From positions 1 through 40,613 of IMG/VR virus record IMGVR_UViG_3300033233_000085: a stretch of DNA of 40,613 nt, one strand, 5' to 3'. The notes beneath the pieces were generated by a model. That model made no database searches. It was given only the letters and a program-made list of their open reading frames with translations, and had not been told where the DNA came from. Source of the stretch: a virus. Below, piece after piece: positions 15,277 to 25,817 of the stretch; the first letter of the stretch is position 1, and each line of letters begins with the position of its first letter. The translations under genes were made by a program, and so were the position numbers.

Positions 15277-16725
15277 ATGTATTTAAGCATCCCGGCGGGG
15301 GCGACTTCCAAGATCATTCAGTTCCCTATATATGATTCGTCCTCTACCGTCGGCGCGAAGTTGGCGGGGCTGGTCTACAACACGGCCAGCCTGACCGCCT
15401 ACTATAACCGGGAGGGTGCGGCGGGAGCGGCGACGGCGATCACGCTTGCCACGGCTACGAAAGGAACGTGGTCTACCGGAGGATTCGTTGCCATTGACGG
15501 CACGAACATCCCCGGTAGTTATGAGTTGCATATTCCCGATGCGGCCTTGGCGACGGGTGCGAAATCCGTGCTGGTGAGTCTGAAGGGCGCGGCCAACATG
15601 GTGCCGGTGGACTTCATCATTGAGCTGACGGCGACGAGCAATCAGGACGCGGTTCGCGGCGGCATGACGGCCCTGCCTTCCTCTGGTACGCTTGCGGTCA
15701 ACCCGGTACTGGCGGCGACGCAGACTGGCGTGACGATCCCTACGGTGACGACGCTGACGAACGCCCCAACGGACTCCAGCGGCGTGACGACGCTGCTGAC
15801 CCGGATCAGTGCGGCTCTTGGATTCACGGGCGGCTATGTCAACGCTCAGGTGAAGGCGCAGGACAACATCGACTTCGGAGCGTTGCAGAAGACGAGCCTG
15901 AACGCGGCGACACCGGCGAGCGTCGTCGGAACGGTCGGATCGGTCACGGCAGGCGTTACCGTCACGACGAACAACGACAAGACCGGCTATACGGCATCGA
16001 CGGTATCCGACAAGACCGGCTATTCACTCTCCGCCGCTGGCGTACAGGCCGTTTGGGATGCGCTCACCTCGGCGCTCACGACGGTCGGATCGGTCGGGAA
16101 GCGCATCGCGGACTATCTCGATGCGGCCATTTCCTCGCGGTCTACTTACGCAGGCGTGGATACGGCGGGAACGACGACGTTACTTTCGCGGATCGTCGGG
16201 ACTCTGCTGACGGGGAACCACACTCCGCAGACCGGGGACGCCTATCCCATCGTCAGCAACGTGACGTATGGCAACTCGGCCCTGCATACGGAAGTGGCGA
16301 AGGATGCCACCGTGGCGAAAGACGCCACCGTGATGAAGACGGCTGGGTACACGGCACCGGACAACACCAGCATCGCCGCAGTCAAGGTGCAGACCGATAA
16401 GTTGGCCTTCACCGTGGCGAACAAGGTGGACGCGAACGTGCTGGCTCTGAACGGAGACGCGACGGCTGCGGCGAATCTCGCCAAATCCGCCTCCGTGATC
16501 TATCAGGGCAGCGTGACCGGCGCGGCTACTGCGACCACGCTCATCGACGCCGCATTGACGCAGACGGCGGCGGACTTCTGGAAGGGCCGCATCATCATCT
16601 TCACCAGCGGGACGTTGCTGATGCAAGCAACGGACATCGTAGCATTCGACCCGGCAACCGACAAACTTACGTTCACCGCGCTGACGGCGGCTCCGGGCGC
16701 GGGTGACACTTACGTGATCGTCTGA
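15277..16725 (+). CDS. tail fibre-like structural protein with internal repeats
   Basis: The 482-residue protein starts with a beta domain common at the N-terminus of phage fibre and baseplate proteins (LSIPAGATSKIIQFPIYD, GSYELHIPDAAL). The middle carries short repeats: DKTGYTAS then DKTGYSLS (about 231-252), and AKDATVAKDATV (about 345-356). The C-terminus (about 415-482) is a small beta domain, TAADFWKGRIIIFTSGTL. The repeats fit a trimeric shaft. GGAG precedes the ATG. It may be a side fibre beside the spike encoded at 25814. Confidence 0.65.
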   Translation: MYLSIPAGATSKIIQFPIYDSSSTVGAKLAGLVYNTASLTAYYNREGAAGAATAITLATATKGTWSTGGFVAIDGTNIPGSYELHIPDAALATGAKSVLVSLKGAANMVPVDFIIELTATSNQDAVRGGMTALPSSGTLAVNPVLAATQTGVTIPTVTTLTNAPTDSSGVTTLLTRISAALGFTGGYVNAQVKAQDNIDFGALQKTSLNAATPASVVGTVGSVTAGVTVTTNNDKTGYTASTVSDKTGYSLSAAGVQAVWDALTSALTTVGSVGKRIADYLDAAISSRSTYAGVDTAGTTTLLSRIVGTLLTGNHTPQTGDAYPIVSNVTYGNSALHTEVAKDATVAKDATVMKTAGYTAPDNTSIAAVKVQTDKLAFTVANKVDANVLALNGDATAAANLAKSASVIYQGSVTGAATATTLIDAALTQTAADFWKGRIIIFTSGTLLMQATDIVAFDPATDKLTFTALTAAPGAGDTYVIV

Positions 16726-16847
16726 TGCGGACCCGACTCGCACTCTCGGCGACCCCGGGACGGCAGTACGGATCGTTCGCGGGGAGAAGTGCGGCTGTGA
16801 CAATCCTTGATTCCTTCATCCCATGTTTTCGTAGGAGGAGAAGGTAG
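16725..16847 (+). CDS. very small basic protein, possible
   Basis: The ATG at 16725 overlaps the previous stop (TGATG), and the stop (TAG) directly precedes the ATG at 16848. The 40 residues run MRTRLALSATPGRQYGSFAG and end in six residues FRRRRR. The exact fit between two genes suggests coupling, but the end is simply the AGGAGGAGAAGG ribosome site read as Arg codons, so it may instead be spacer. Confidence 0.35.
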   Translation: MRTRLALSATPGRQYGSFAGRSAAVTILDSFIPCFRRRRR

Positions 16848-19235
16848 ATGCCTCGCGGTCGCGTAATCCAGAACTCCCTGAACGCCGGGGAGATGTCTCC
16901 GCACATGGAAGGCCGGGCCGACTTCCCGCGCTTCCAGAACTCGGCCTCCACCCTGGAGAACTTCCTGATCCACACGCAGGGCGGGATCTCGAAGCGATGG
17001 GGCACCCGGTACGTTGCGACCGCGAAGACCGGCGCGACGGCGGTCAGGATCATCCCGTTCGTCGTTGACGCGACGACCTTCTACCTCCTGGAGTTCGGCG
17101 TCAACTACATCCGCATCCACCGGGTCGTCGGCACCGCGCCTCACGATACCGCGATTGACGTGGTGACGACGTTCACCGCCGCTGAACTGTTCGAGATCGA
17201 CTACGCGCAGAGCAACGACGTGATGTACCTCGTGCATCCTTCTCATCCGACGCAGAAGTTGGCCCGGCTCGATTCCTACGGCGATACCTGGGACATCAAG
17301 AACGTCGTCTTCCTGCCGCCGCCGACGTTCGAGAACGACATCTACCCGAACACAACGATCGCCCTTGCGGCAGTCTCCGGCTCGGGTGTGAAGGTTTACA
17401 ACGGCGGCACCTTCTTCCTCGCGGCGGACATCGACCGGATCATCTATTACCTCGACGCTCGCGCCGTGATCTCGACGGTGGACGCTGGCCTGAAGTTCGC
17501 GACGGTCGACATCCTTGACGACTTCCCTGCGGCTCTCATCACGGCGGGACTTGGAACTGCATCAGGAGCCGAGACGACGATTACGACCTCGGTCAACCAC
17601 GGGCTCACGGCGGCAAACGTGGGCAATCTGATCGTCATCACCTCCGGGGCGCAGTCCGGGCAGTCGCGCAGGATCGACGCCGTCCCCGGCGTGAATACGC
17701 TGACGATCGACGCCGCCTTCCCTGGGGACCCTGGTGGTGCGACGTGGAACCGCTCCGCTCATATCGACGTGAACTCCTGGCGGTGGCTCGGAAGTCCGGC
17801 GGCGAAGTTGACCTCCGACAAAGTCGGCCCGGTACGCGGCGTTGCCACGCTGACGCTCGACGCCGCAGGTTGGAGAACGACCGACGTCGGGAAGTACGTT
17901 CATGCGATGGGCGGCATGATGAAGATCTCGTCCTTCACTTCCACGACGGTCGTGAAGGCGCAGATCCTTGCGACCCTGTCGTCTGCTCCGTCGACCGCGC
18001 CGTTCGAGACGCTCGCCGGGACGTGGACGCTGGAGGAGGAGTCCTGGTCGGCGACGAACGGATACCCTGGGACGATCTGCTTCTACGAACAGCGGCTCTT
18101 CCTCGGCGGGTCCACCAAGCAACCTCAGACCTTATGGGGTAGCGCGACGGCGGACTACGAGAACTTTGCGATCGGGGCTCTTGCCACCGATGCCGTGGCG
18201 TACACGGTCGCGTCGAACGACGTGAACCCTTTCAAGTGGATGTCGTCCTCGCGGGTCCTGCTGATCGGGGCCTTGGCAAGAGAGTACCGAGCCTCGGGCG
18301 GATCGTCCGCGATCTCGCCGTCAAACGTCGACATCCGGGGCGAAACGTCCTACGGGTCCATGAAACGCAAGCCGTTGCAGATCGGGCATACGACGATGTT
18401 CCTGACGTCGTCCGGGCGGCGGCTCCGGGAGATGACGTACAACTTCGACAACGACGCCTACAAGGCGGACGACCTGACGATCCTCAACCCGGAGATCTCT
18501 ACCGGCGGATTCACGGAGACGGACTACTCGAAGGAGCCGATGTCGATCATCTTCGCGATTCGCAACGATGGGACGTTGTGCGCCCTCACCTACGAGAAGT
18601 CGCAGGAGGTCATGGGATGGGGAAGGTGGATCACCGATGGGGACTTCGAGTCCGTCTGCGTACTGCCTTCCTCGGATTCTTCCGGCGAGGACAACGTATA
18701 CGTTGTCGTGAATCGGACGGGCGGGCGGTACATCGAGCGATTCGATTCCTCGTTGTTCACGGATTCTGCCGTCACGGGAGCAGGGGCGACGGTGTCCGGG
18801 CTGTCGCATCTGAACGGGAAGACGGTGAGGATGATCGGTGATGGTATCCTCTACCCGGACGCAGTTGTTTCAGGCGGACAGGTCACGTTCCCGGTGGCTC
18901 CCGCCGCATACGAGGTCGGACTGAACTACACCGCGAAGGTGATCCCTGCAAGACCGGACGTCTCGATCAACGGCGTCTCCTCACAGGGAGTCCCGAAGGG
19001 ATGGGGCGCACTCAGTATCCGAGTCCTTAATACGAAGGGTCTCAAGATCAACGCGAATCGCAGTTGGATCGGGGCGGCGCAGGACCCGACCGTCGCGGCT
19101 CCGGTCGCGGAGACGGGATTCATGGAAGTGGAACTGCTCGGGGTCAGCATTGACTCGCAACTCACGATCGAGCAGGATCTTCCTTATGCCGCGACGATCC
19201 TCATGGTCGTCGGTGAACTGTCGGTGGGAGACTGA
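16848..19235 (+). CDS. tail tubular protein B-like nozzle protein (T7 gp12-like)
   Basis: The 795-residue protein is almost the same length as T7 gp12 (about 794). It begins with QNSLNAGEMSPHMEGRADFPRFQNSASTLENFLIHTQGG (about 7-45), the signature of this family, followed by SKRWGTRYVA. A later block LFEIDYAQSNDVMYLVHPSHP (about 107-127) and RVLLIGALAREYRASGG (about 467-483) are also typical. It forms the hexameric nozzle of the short tail below the gp11-like adaptor. AGGAGGAG precedes the ATG. Confidence 0.9.
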   Translation: MPRGRVIQNSLNAGEMSPHMEGRADFPRFQNSASTLENFLIHTQGGISKRWGTRYVATAKTGATAVRIIPFVVDATTFYLLEFGVNYIRIHRVVGTAPHDTAIDVVTTFTAAELFEIDYAQSNDVMYLVHPSHPTQKLARLDSYGDTWDIKNVVFLPPPTFENDIYPNTTIALAAVSGSGVKVYNGGTFFLAADIDRIIYYLDARAVISTVDAGLKFATVDILDDFPAALITAGLGTASGAETTITTSVNHGLTAANVGNLIVITSGAQSGQSRRIDAVPGVNTLTIDAAFPGDPGGATWNRSAHIDVNSWRWLGSPAAKLTSDKVGPVRGVATLTLDAAGWRTTDVGKYVHAMGGMMKISSFTSTTVVKAQILATLSSAPSTAPFETLAGTWTLEEESWSATNGYPGTICFYEQRLFLGGSTKQPQTLWGSATADYENFAIGALATDAVAYTVASNDVNPFKWMSSSRVLLIGALAREYRASGGSSAISPSNVDIRGETSYGSMKRKPLQIGHTTMFLTSSGRRLREMTYNFDNDAYKADDLTILNPEISTGGFTETDYSKEPMSIIFAIRNDGTLCALTYEKSQEVMGWGRWITDGDFESVCVLPSSDSSGEDNVYVVVNRTGGRYIERFDSSLFTDSAVTGAGATVSGLSHLNGKTVRMIGDGILYPDAVVSGGQVTFPVAPAAYEVGLNYTAKVIPARPDVSINGVSSQGVPKGWGALSIRVLNTKGLKINANRSWIGAAQDPTVAAPVAETGFMEVELLGVSIDSQLTIEQDLPYAATILMVVGELSVGD

Positions 19236-19236
19236 T

Positions 19237-19725
19237 ATGCTTCCTCTGCTCGCGATAGGAATGGGAGTCTCGATGTTCGGCTCCCTCATGGGCGGGCTCG
19301 CGGCGTCGGAGGCGCAACGCGAGCAAGCGTCGCAAGCGAGGATCTCCGCAGTACGCAGACGTCTTCAGGCTTCAGACGACGCGAGGGTGATCGAGGAGCA
19401 GGGGAACCGCTTCCAGTCGAATCAGGCGGTTGGGTTTGCGAAGTCTGGGGTGACGCTCGACTCGGGATCTCCGCTCGCGGTTCTGATGGACACGGCGATC
19501 CACGTCGAGCGGAACGCGATGAAGACTCGGCTGTCGGGCGATTGGTCGGCGGGGGCTCTCGACGCTTCGGCGTCCGCCTACGACACGATGGCGCGTAGCT
19601 CTGTGATGCAGGGCGTCTACGGCGCGGCGGGCACGTTCCTCACGGGCGCGAAGATCCAAGCGGGTGCGTACACGCCGGGGGGCGTAACGGAGCAATCCTG
19701 GATGAAGGGATACGGTAACGATTGA
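19237..19725 (+). CDS. internal virion protein B-like (T7 gp14-like)
   Basis: The 162-residue protein (ATG 19237, start set by GGGAG upstream) begins with a hydrophobic Gly/Met-rich segment (LLAIGMGVSMFGSLMGGLAA), then an Ala/Gln/Arg helix and the conserved FAKSGVTLDSGSPLAVLMDTA block (about 67-87). This pattern occurs in podovirus internal core proteins ejected into the host envelope, where T7 gp14 forms a pore in the outer membrane. It is first of the three-gene set 19237-25817, in T7 order. Confidence 0.75.
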   Translation: MLPLLAIGMGVSMFGSLMGGLAASEAQREQASQARISAVRRRLQASDDARVIEEQGNRFQSNQAVGFAKSGVTLDSGSPLAVLMDTAIHVERNAMKTRLSGDWSAGALDASASAYDTMARSSVMQGVYGAAGTFLTGAKIQAGAYTPGGVTEQSWMKGYGND

Positions 19726-21224
19726 TGAAGATTCCCGAGTACGACCAGAACGTGTCGTTGACCGCAACGGGTCCGTACCCCGGTGTATCCGGCGAGGCGG
19801 CGGCGGCTCCGTGGCTCGGGCTTGCGAAAGTTGGCGAGCAGACAATGGAATTGGGGAAGGTCATACAGGACAAGCAGGATGAGATCTTCAGGGTGAAGGA
19901 TCTCTCCGAAAAGACGATCCAAGCCGAGGGGGACATCAGCAACCTGATGCAGTCGCTCTCGCAGGAGCGGGATCCGCAGACCGCAGAGCAGAAGTTCGCC
20001 GATGGATTCGCAGAAATAAAGAATCGCACGATGGACGGCGTCAACGACTACAAGGTCGCCTCCGCTCTCACGTCACACCTCGCGGCGAAGGAAGTCGCGG
20101 GCGTCACGGCGGTGAAGCATGAGGCGTGGAAGTGGACGTTGGAGAACAATACCGCAGATACGCAGAAGGCGGTCGACGCATGGACGAAGATCGCGGCGGC
20201 GGATGAGAACCGCATCCCCGAGGCGACCGCGCAAATCACGGGACTCATCAACGCCAATGTACGTCTCGGCGCGTGGACACCGGAGACGGGCCGTGTAACC
20301 CTGGAGAAGGCGACCAAGGATCTCTACGCGCAGACGGCGGCTACGATCATTATGAATGATCCGTCGAACGCACCGGAGAGGATCAAACCCCTGCTCGCAG
20401 CCTCCGGCCTCGATCCGACCGCCGCCTTGTCGTTGGAGACTCGGGCGGTAACGGCACAAGCGAAGGCGACCCAAGTGGAGAATAAACTCGACCAGGCGGA
20501 ATGGGCCTCCACCGCCGCGATGATGGCGTCCTCGATCAAGGTCGGTGGAGAAATGACGATCGGCGATATGACGTTCACGCCCAACAAGGAGGGCGTCCTG
20601 TCGATGTACTCGCAAGGATTCATCGGCGACAAGCAACTCCGATTTCTGGAACAGGTCCTCGGAGGGGGAGGCACGGACCCGATCATATCGAAGCGCAATT
20701 CCGACTCGATCATGGCGGACGTCTATATGGGGAAGACGACGCCCGCCGCCGCGATGCAAAAGATCTACTCCTCGCAGGACATCCTTCCCGAGAACAAGGA
20801 CGACGCCCTGTCGAAACTCACGCAGATGGGGAAGAGCGAGGGGAAGATCCCGCCGACGATGGAGAAGGCGATGCAGTTGTACCGTACAACGATCGCGCCG
20901 TCCTCCTTCTCACTGAATCCGAAGGCGGAAGAAATGGACGCTCTCGGAAATTCAATGCGCGAAGTATGGACCGATTACTTCAAGAACGAGAAGAAGTACC
21001 AGGAGAACCCCGACCTCATCATCAAGCGGGCGATCGAGAAGACCACAAAGACGAACGTCGTTGAGGCTACCCCGAACCCGTACAAGGATCTCGTGGAACT
21101 CGGGAGAGCGTATAAGGCGTATGTCGTCGACGTGAAGTCTCGCGGGGGTGTGCCTCGCGGCAGGGAAATGTGGGCGCAATGGTTCAAGGCCAAAGGCGGT
21201 GTCATGCCCGCCTGGCCCGAATAA
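19725..21224 (+). CDS. internal virion protein C-like (T7 gp15 position)
   Basis: The 499-residue, mostly helical protein starts at ATG 19725, overlapping the previous stop (TGATG); TTG 19722 is less likely. It has long stretches of charged helix without enzyme motifs, including KVGEQTMELGKVIQDKQDE (about 36-54). Its position between the gp14-like and giant gp16-like genes, and its composition, fit T7 gp15, part of the ejected channel. Sequence similarity alone would not prove this. Confidence 0.65.
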   Translation: MKIPEYDQNVSLTATGPYPGVSGEAAAAPWLGLAKVGEQTMELGKVIQDKQDEIFRVKDLSEKTIQAEGDISNLMQSLSQERDPQTAEQKFADGFAEIKNRTMDGVNDYKVASALTSHLAAKEVAGVTAVKHEAWKWTLENNTADTQKAVDAWTKIAAADENRIPEATAQITGLINANVRLGAWTPETGRVTLEKATKDLYAQTAATIIMNDPSNAPERIKPLLAASGLDPTAALSLETRAVTAQAKATQVENKLDQAEWASTAAMMASSIKVGGEMTIGDMTFTPNKEGVLSMYSQGFIGDKQLRFLEQVLGGGGTDPIISKRNSDSIMADVYMGKTTPAAAMQKIYSSQDILPENKDDALSKLTQMGKSEGKIPPTMEKAMQLYRTTIAPSSFSLNPKAEEMDALGNSMREVWTDYFKNEKKYQENPDLIIKRAIEKTTKTNVVEATPNPYKDLVELGRAYKAYVVDVKSRGGVPRGREMWAQWFKAKGGVMPAWPE

Positions 21225-21233
21225 GGAGACGAG

Positions 21234-24200
21234 ATGCCCGGAACCGACCCGTTCCTGACCTACGCTGAAGACACCTCCAGCAAGGTCGACATGGCGCAGA
21301 ACATCGAGAAGGGCGTGAACGATCGCTCCGTGTTCGATCAGCAATACTACACGGGCAAGGACAAGGTCACGCCTCCCGAGGCGCAACCTCCTGCGATGCC
21401 TCCCGCCGTAGCGGCTCCGTTGCCGGGATCGAGCGAGTACCGGGCGAATCCATTCCTCGGGCAAGGCCCGGAGATCTCCACGATCACCAGGAATCCGATC
21501 AAGAAGTGGGGCATCGCGGCGCAGGAGATGGTCCCGTCGCATGAGGTCTATACGCCGCCGGCGGAGCCGTGGGATCAGATCGCGCTGAAGACCTGGAAAG
21601 GGATCGGACTTCAGGCCGAGAAGCTCGCGGCGGGCACGGTGCGGGCCGCGAGCGATCTGGTGGACACAGTCGCACCGGATTCCTCCACGCCGGAGTCGCG
21701 CTTCGCGATGGACACGGAAGCGCAAGCATTGAATCGCGAGATCGCGGCGAACGCTCCCGGCGAGGGATCGACGTGGGCTCAACGCCAGGCGTTCGGCTTG
21801 GGGCAGTCGCTTCCGACTCTCGTCGCGGCGGTCGGTGGGGGCATCGTAACGAAGGCTCCAGGATTTGCCGGATACCTCATGGGGTTCACGAGCGGGGTCG
21901 AGAAGTATTCCGACCTGAAGGACTACGGGTACGATACGGGGAAGGCTGCAATCGTCGCCTCCCTGTACGGATCCGCCGATGCGATCTTCTTCGGCAAGGC
22001 GGCGGGCGAATGGCAAGCGATGTTGACGGCGGGGAAAGCGGCGACGCCGACGCTTGAACGGACGGCGGTCGATCGTGTCGCCGGATGGGCCGGGGATGCG
22101 TTCAAGAAGTACGGCGTCGTGATCGGCGCGATGGAACTCGATACCGCCGCGAAGTCTGTAGTCAACAAACTGTCCGATCAGCCGAACATGACGGCGCAAG
22201 ACTTCGCCGAGTCGATGTTCGATACGCTCGTGCAGGGGACCGCGATCCATGCGGGCATGACGGCGGCGGGCGCGGCGGCGGGACTCGCCCGGAAGACGGA
22301 CTTCGGCCCTACGTCATTCCAAGGGTGGGTCGCTCGCGAGTTCCCGAAGATGCCGTTCGCCGAGACGGATTACGGCGGCAACGTGACCCTGCCGGATGGG
22401 CGGACATTGGAGATCCACACGCCGTTCTCTCCCGCCGCCGAGAAGTTAATGGCAGAGGGGCTTGCCGGAGGCGATCAATCGGTCGCTTCGGAGATCAAGG
22501 CCGGAGAAAGAGTAGTCTCCGGGATGTACTTCAAGGTGGGCGATACCACGATCACGAACAACGACCTGATCTTCTTGACTGGTCAAGGAACCGATCCTAC
22601 GACGCTCGGGCATGAGAAGGGGCACCTCGTCATGTCCGCCGTGAATATGCTTGCCACCCCGGAGGAGTTGAAAGCGGTCGGGTTGGATGCGAAGGCGACG
22701 GATCAGGAGAAGGTGATCGGCGGGAAATACGAGGAATACCTCGTACAGCGACAGGCATCACCGGAGAACCCGAAGTCGCCGCTCGACAAGTTGTTCGCTC
22801 GCGTGGCGGACTTCGCGCATGAGGCGTATTCCGCGATGCAGGGTTCGCCCACGGAGCGGGCGGTGTTCGAGCGAATCCGGTCGGGAAAGATGCTGGAACG
22901 CGCCGGGGCAACGCCGGAGCAAGCGGCGAAGATGGCAGAACGAGGGACGCAGTACCAAGTGAAAGACGGCAACGTGGCGACCGCCGCTGGCGAGTTCCCT
23001 CTCGACCACAACGGATGGAAGTTCGAGGGCGAGTGGCCCGGCACGGGGATGTATCAGTACAGCAAGGTCCTGCCGGACTCACCGATCAAGGCGACTTTGT
23101 ACGTCAAGGACCCTTCGCAACTCGAAGCCCGGGCCGCGCTGAAGGAGAAGGAGTTCGCCGGGCCGAAGATGCAGACCCGCGAGCGCACCCCCGGCCCGAA
23201 GGGGCTCACCGTCAACTTCACGAGTCCCGAAGTTACAGCACTCGGGGAGGAGATGCTCCGGGGCGCGTTCGAGAAATTGCAGTACACGCAGACGAACGAC
23301 CAGACGACGAAGAAGGCGCAGGATCTTCTCGCCTCGGGCAAGGTGTCGCTCGACACCTTCCTGAACCACGACCCGTACACCGCCTGGCCCGACTCCGCGC
23401 ATCAGGTCGCCGCAGAGGCGATCGCGGGCGGCGTCTTCGACTACGTCAAGGAGAGGATCGCCGACTTCAAGGCGGGGAAGATCACGGCGGACGAAGCGAA
23501 TCAGGCGCGAATGGTAGGCATGGCGTCGATCGCGTCTTGGTACTTGCCGCAGTCCGAGGTGGGCCGGATGCTTCAGGCTCGGCAGATCTCGGTCTCGCCG
23601 GAGGGGATCCCGATCCGGGATCTCATGGCGGAACAGATGAAGTTCGAGACCGATCTCCAGGAGTTGAAGAACCGGGGACTCGTCACAGACGACCAGGTCC
23701 TCGATGCGATGGGCAAGTTCTACTCGATCGACCAGGCGCAGAACTTCGTGAGTCGTGTCGCGAAGGCGAAAGTCAAGGAGCCGTCCGTCCTGAACCAACT
23801 CTTCTACTTCTCGCTCCTGTCGAATCCGGTGACTCATGCGGCGAACGTCATCGGCAACATCGGCCCGCTGTTCATTGGGATTGCCGAGCAAGCCCTCGCC
23901 GAGAAGATGCCGTTCAGTTCTACCCCGAAGGGTGGAGCCGCAGGGATGGCGGCGGGGTTGATTCATACAATCTTCGACGCATATACCCTGTTCAAACGAA
24001 CTGCCTACACGGGCGAGGCGATGTTCGGGCAGGGCAAGGTGGAGGGTGGCCCGGCTCGTACCGGCGTCGAGTCGATCGACCAGGCGAGGTCCGCGCTCGA
24101 TCAGATCCACAACGACCCGACGCATCCGTATCATGACCCATCCTCCCCGGAATACGATGCGGCGAAACGCGACGTCATGCTCCTGCACCGCAAGGCGTAC

Positions 24201-25817
24201 AACCCGATCTCCGGCGACCGGCTGTCACGGCTAATTGGAGACATGGACGCCTCCGGCTTCTTCCCGAGAATGGCGGACGTCATGGGTGAGATGATCGATG
24301 CACCCTTCAAGGGACTGAACGCCGAGGATATGGCCTTCAAGGTTCTGAACCAGAGGATGTGGATCTGGAAGTCGGCCTACGAGATGGGGATACAGCAGGG
24401 GCTCGAAGGGGATGCCTTCGACAAATTCGTCGCGACGTTCGTGGAGGATCCTCCTCCGGCGACGATGGCGACGGCGAACGAGTTCGCGCTGAAGCAGACG
24501 TTCAACAACGACCCCGGCAAGATCGCCGAGGCGTTGGTGGCGATTACCCGCGAGTATCCTATCGCGAGGTTCATTCTTCCGTTTGTCAGGGTGCCGAGTA
24601 ACATCTTTCGGTTCGCTTTGGAGAGGACGCCGTTCGCTCCGGCACTCCGTCAGGTCAGGGAGGACATTAAGAATGGAGGGATCGCCCGCGACATGGCCCT
24701 GTCGAAGATGGCGATCGGGACCTCCATGATGGCGGGCGTGGCAACGCTCGCGGCTGCGGGTCTCATCACTGGCGGCGGTCCTTCCGATCCGAAACAGAAG
24801 AAGATCTGGACGGATTCCGGGTGGCAGGAATACTCGGTGAAGATCGACGGGACCTACTACTCGTACAAGCGGCTCGATCCTTTCGCGATGCCGATCGGCG
24901 TAGCGGCGGACCTCGTGGAGATGGCGCGGTTCGCGCCGGACTTCGGGTTCGACGAAGCGGCCCTCGTGGGTGCCCTGGCGTTTGTCCGCAACTTCACCTC
25001 GAAGACCTATATGCAGGGGTTCTCCGACTTCCTCACGGCGATCACCTCGGGCGGCGAGGACACGATGATGGCGTCTGCCACGAAATACGGCAAGGGATTG
25101 CCGAGGGTTCTCGTCCCTGGCGGCATTGCCCAGGTTGCGCGAGTCGCGGATCCAATGAAGCATCAGATCGACGGATGGCTCGACACGCTGAAGTCGAGAA
25201 TCCCAGGACTGTCTTCGACCCTGGAGCCGAACTACAATCTCAAAGGCGATCCGATCACGATCGGGATGTACGAGTCGCTTCCGGGCAAGGGGTTCGGAAT
25301 GGTCAATCCGATGCTGTGGTCGGAGGACAAGAATGACCCCGTGTGGCAGGAGATCCGCAGGAACCGGGTGCCGGTCACGATGCCCGCACGACGCCTCGGT
25401 GGCGGAACGAATCCCGACAACCCGCAACTGGACCAAGGAGCCACCGCGCAGAAGTTGACGCCGGAGCAATACTCGTGGCTCGTCAGGATGGCGGGCAACG
25501 GGCTGAAGGACCCGAAGACCGGGCGGGGCGCGTGGGATGAACTGACCGCGATCATCAACGGCGTGGATCCCGTCGCGACCTTCTACGGGAAGCCGATCTA
25601 CTACGCGCAGAAGAACGACAACGGGACACCGGTTTTTACGGATGGACCTGATGGCGGGAAGGCGATGATAATCCAGAAGGTCATCGGCAGGTATCGCGAG
25701 GGCGCGAAGAAGATGTTGGAGGGCGGGGAGCCGTTCCCTGAACTGCATAATGAATACGTCGCGGCGCAGACGCAGAAGAAGATCAACCGCGCACCCCAAA
25801 TCGGAGGAGCAAGATGA
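21234..25817 (+). CDS. giant internal virion protein with metallopeptidase motif and LPD38-like region
   Basis: The 1527-residue protein is the largest product, as T7 gp16 is (about 1318). It holds HEKGH at 460-464, the HExxH zinc-peptidase motif, with a possible third ligand in the following KYEEYL segment (about 500). A second landmark is LLSNPVTHAANVIGN (about 862-876), typical of the LPD38 domain in large phage polyvalent proteins. Hydrophobic stretches occur near 185-215 and 1160-1185 (GTSMMAGVATLAAAGLI). It is probably packed in the head and ejected with DNA, with the peptidase acting on the host envelope or other ejected proteins; this role is inferred. No lytic transglycosylase motif is seen. 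Confidence 0.8.
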   Translation: MPGTDPFLTYAEDTSSKVDMAQNIEKGVNDRSVFDQQYYTGKDKVTPPEAQPPAMPPAVAAPLPGSSEYRANPFLGQGPEISTITRNPIKKWGIAAQEMVPSHEVYTPPAEPWDQIALKTWKGIGLQAEKLAAGTVRAASDLVDTVAPDSSTPESRFAMDTEAQALNREIAANAPGEGSTWAQRQAFGLGQSLPTLVAAVGGGIVTKAPGFAGYLMGFTSGVEKYSDLKDYGYDTGKAAIVASLYGSADAIFFGKAAGEWQAMLTAGKAATPTLERTAVDRVAGWAGDAFKKYGVVIGAMELDTAAKSVVNKLSDQPNMTAQDFAESMFDTLVQGTAIHAGMTAAGAAAGLARKTDFGPTSFQGWVAREFPKMPFAETDYGGNVTLPDGRTLEIHTPFSPAAEKLMAEGLAGGDQSVASEIKAGERVVSGMYFKVGDTTITNNDLIFLTGQGTDPTTLGHEKGHLVMSAVNMLATPEELKAVGLDAKATDQEKVIGGKYEEYLVQRQASPENPKSPLDKLFARVADFAHEAYSAMQGSPTERAVFERIRSGKMLERAGATPEQAAKMAERGTQYQVKDGNVATAAGEFPLDHNGWKFEGEWPGTGMYQYSKVLPDSPIKATLYVKDPSQLEARAALKEKEFAGPKMQTRERTPGPKGLTVNFTSPEVTALGEEMLRGAFEKLQYTQTNDQTTKKAQDLLASGKVSLDTFLNHDPYTAWPDSAHQVAAEAIAGGVFDYVKERIADFKAGKITADEANQARMVGMASIASWYLPQSEVGRMLQARQISVSPEGIPIRDLMAEQMKFETDLQELKNRGLVTDDQVLDAMGKFYSIDQAQNFVSRVAKAKVKEPSVLNQLFYFSLLSNPVTHAANVIGNIGPLFIGIAEQALAEKMPFSSTPKGGAAGMAAGLIHTIFDAYTLFKRTAYTGEAMFGQGKVEGGPARTGVESIDQARSALDQIHNDPTHPYHDPSSPEYDAAKRDVMLLHRKAYNPISGDRLSRLIGDMDASGFFPRMADVMGEMIDAPFKGLNAEDMAFKVLNQRMWIWKSAYEMGIQQGLEGDAFDKFVATFVEDPPPATMATANEFALKQTFNNDPGKIAEALVAITREYPIARFILPFVRVPSNIFRFALERTPFAPALRQVREDIKNGGIARDMALSKMAIGTSMMAGVATLAAAGLITGGGPSDPKQKKIWTDSGWQEYSVKIDGTYYSYKRLDPFAMPIGVAADLVEMARFAPDFGFDEAALVGALAFVRNFTSKTYMQGFSDFLTAITSGGEDTMMASATKYGKGLPRVLVPGGIAQVARVADPMKHQIDGWLDTLKSRIPGLSSTLEPNYNLKGDPITIGMYESLPGKGFGMVNPMLWSEDKNDPVWQEIRRNRVPVTMPARRLGGGTNPDNPQLDQGATAQKLTPEQYSWLVRMAGNGLKDPKTGRGAWDELTAIINGVDPVATFYGKPIYYAQKNDNGTPVFTDGPDGGKAMIIQKVIGRYREGAKKMLEGGEPFPELHNEYVAAQTQKKINRAPQIGGAR

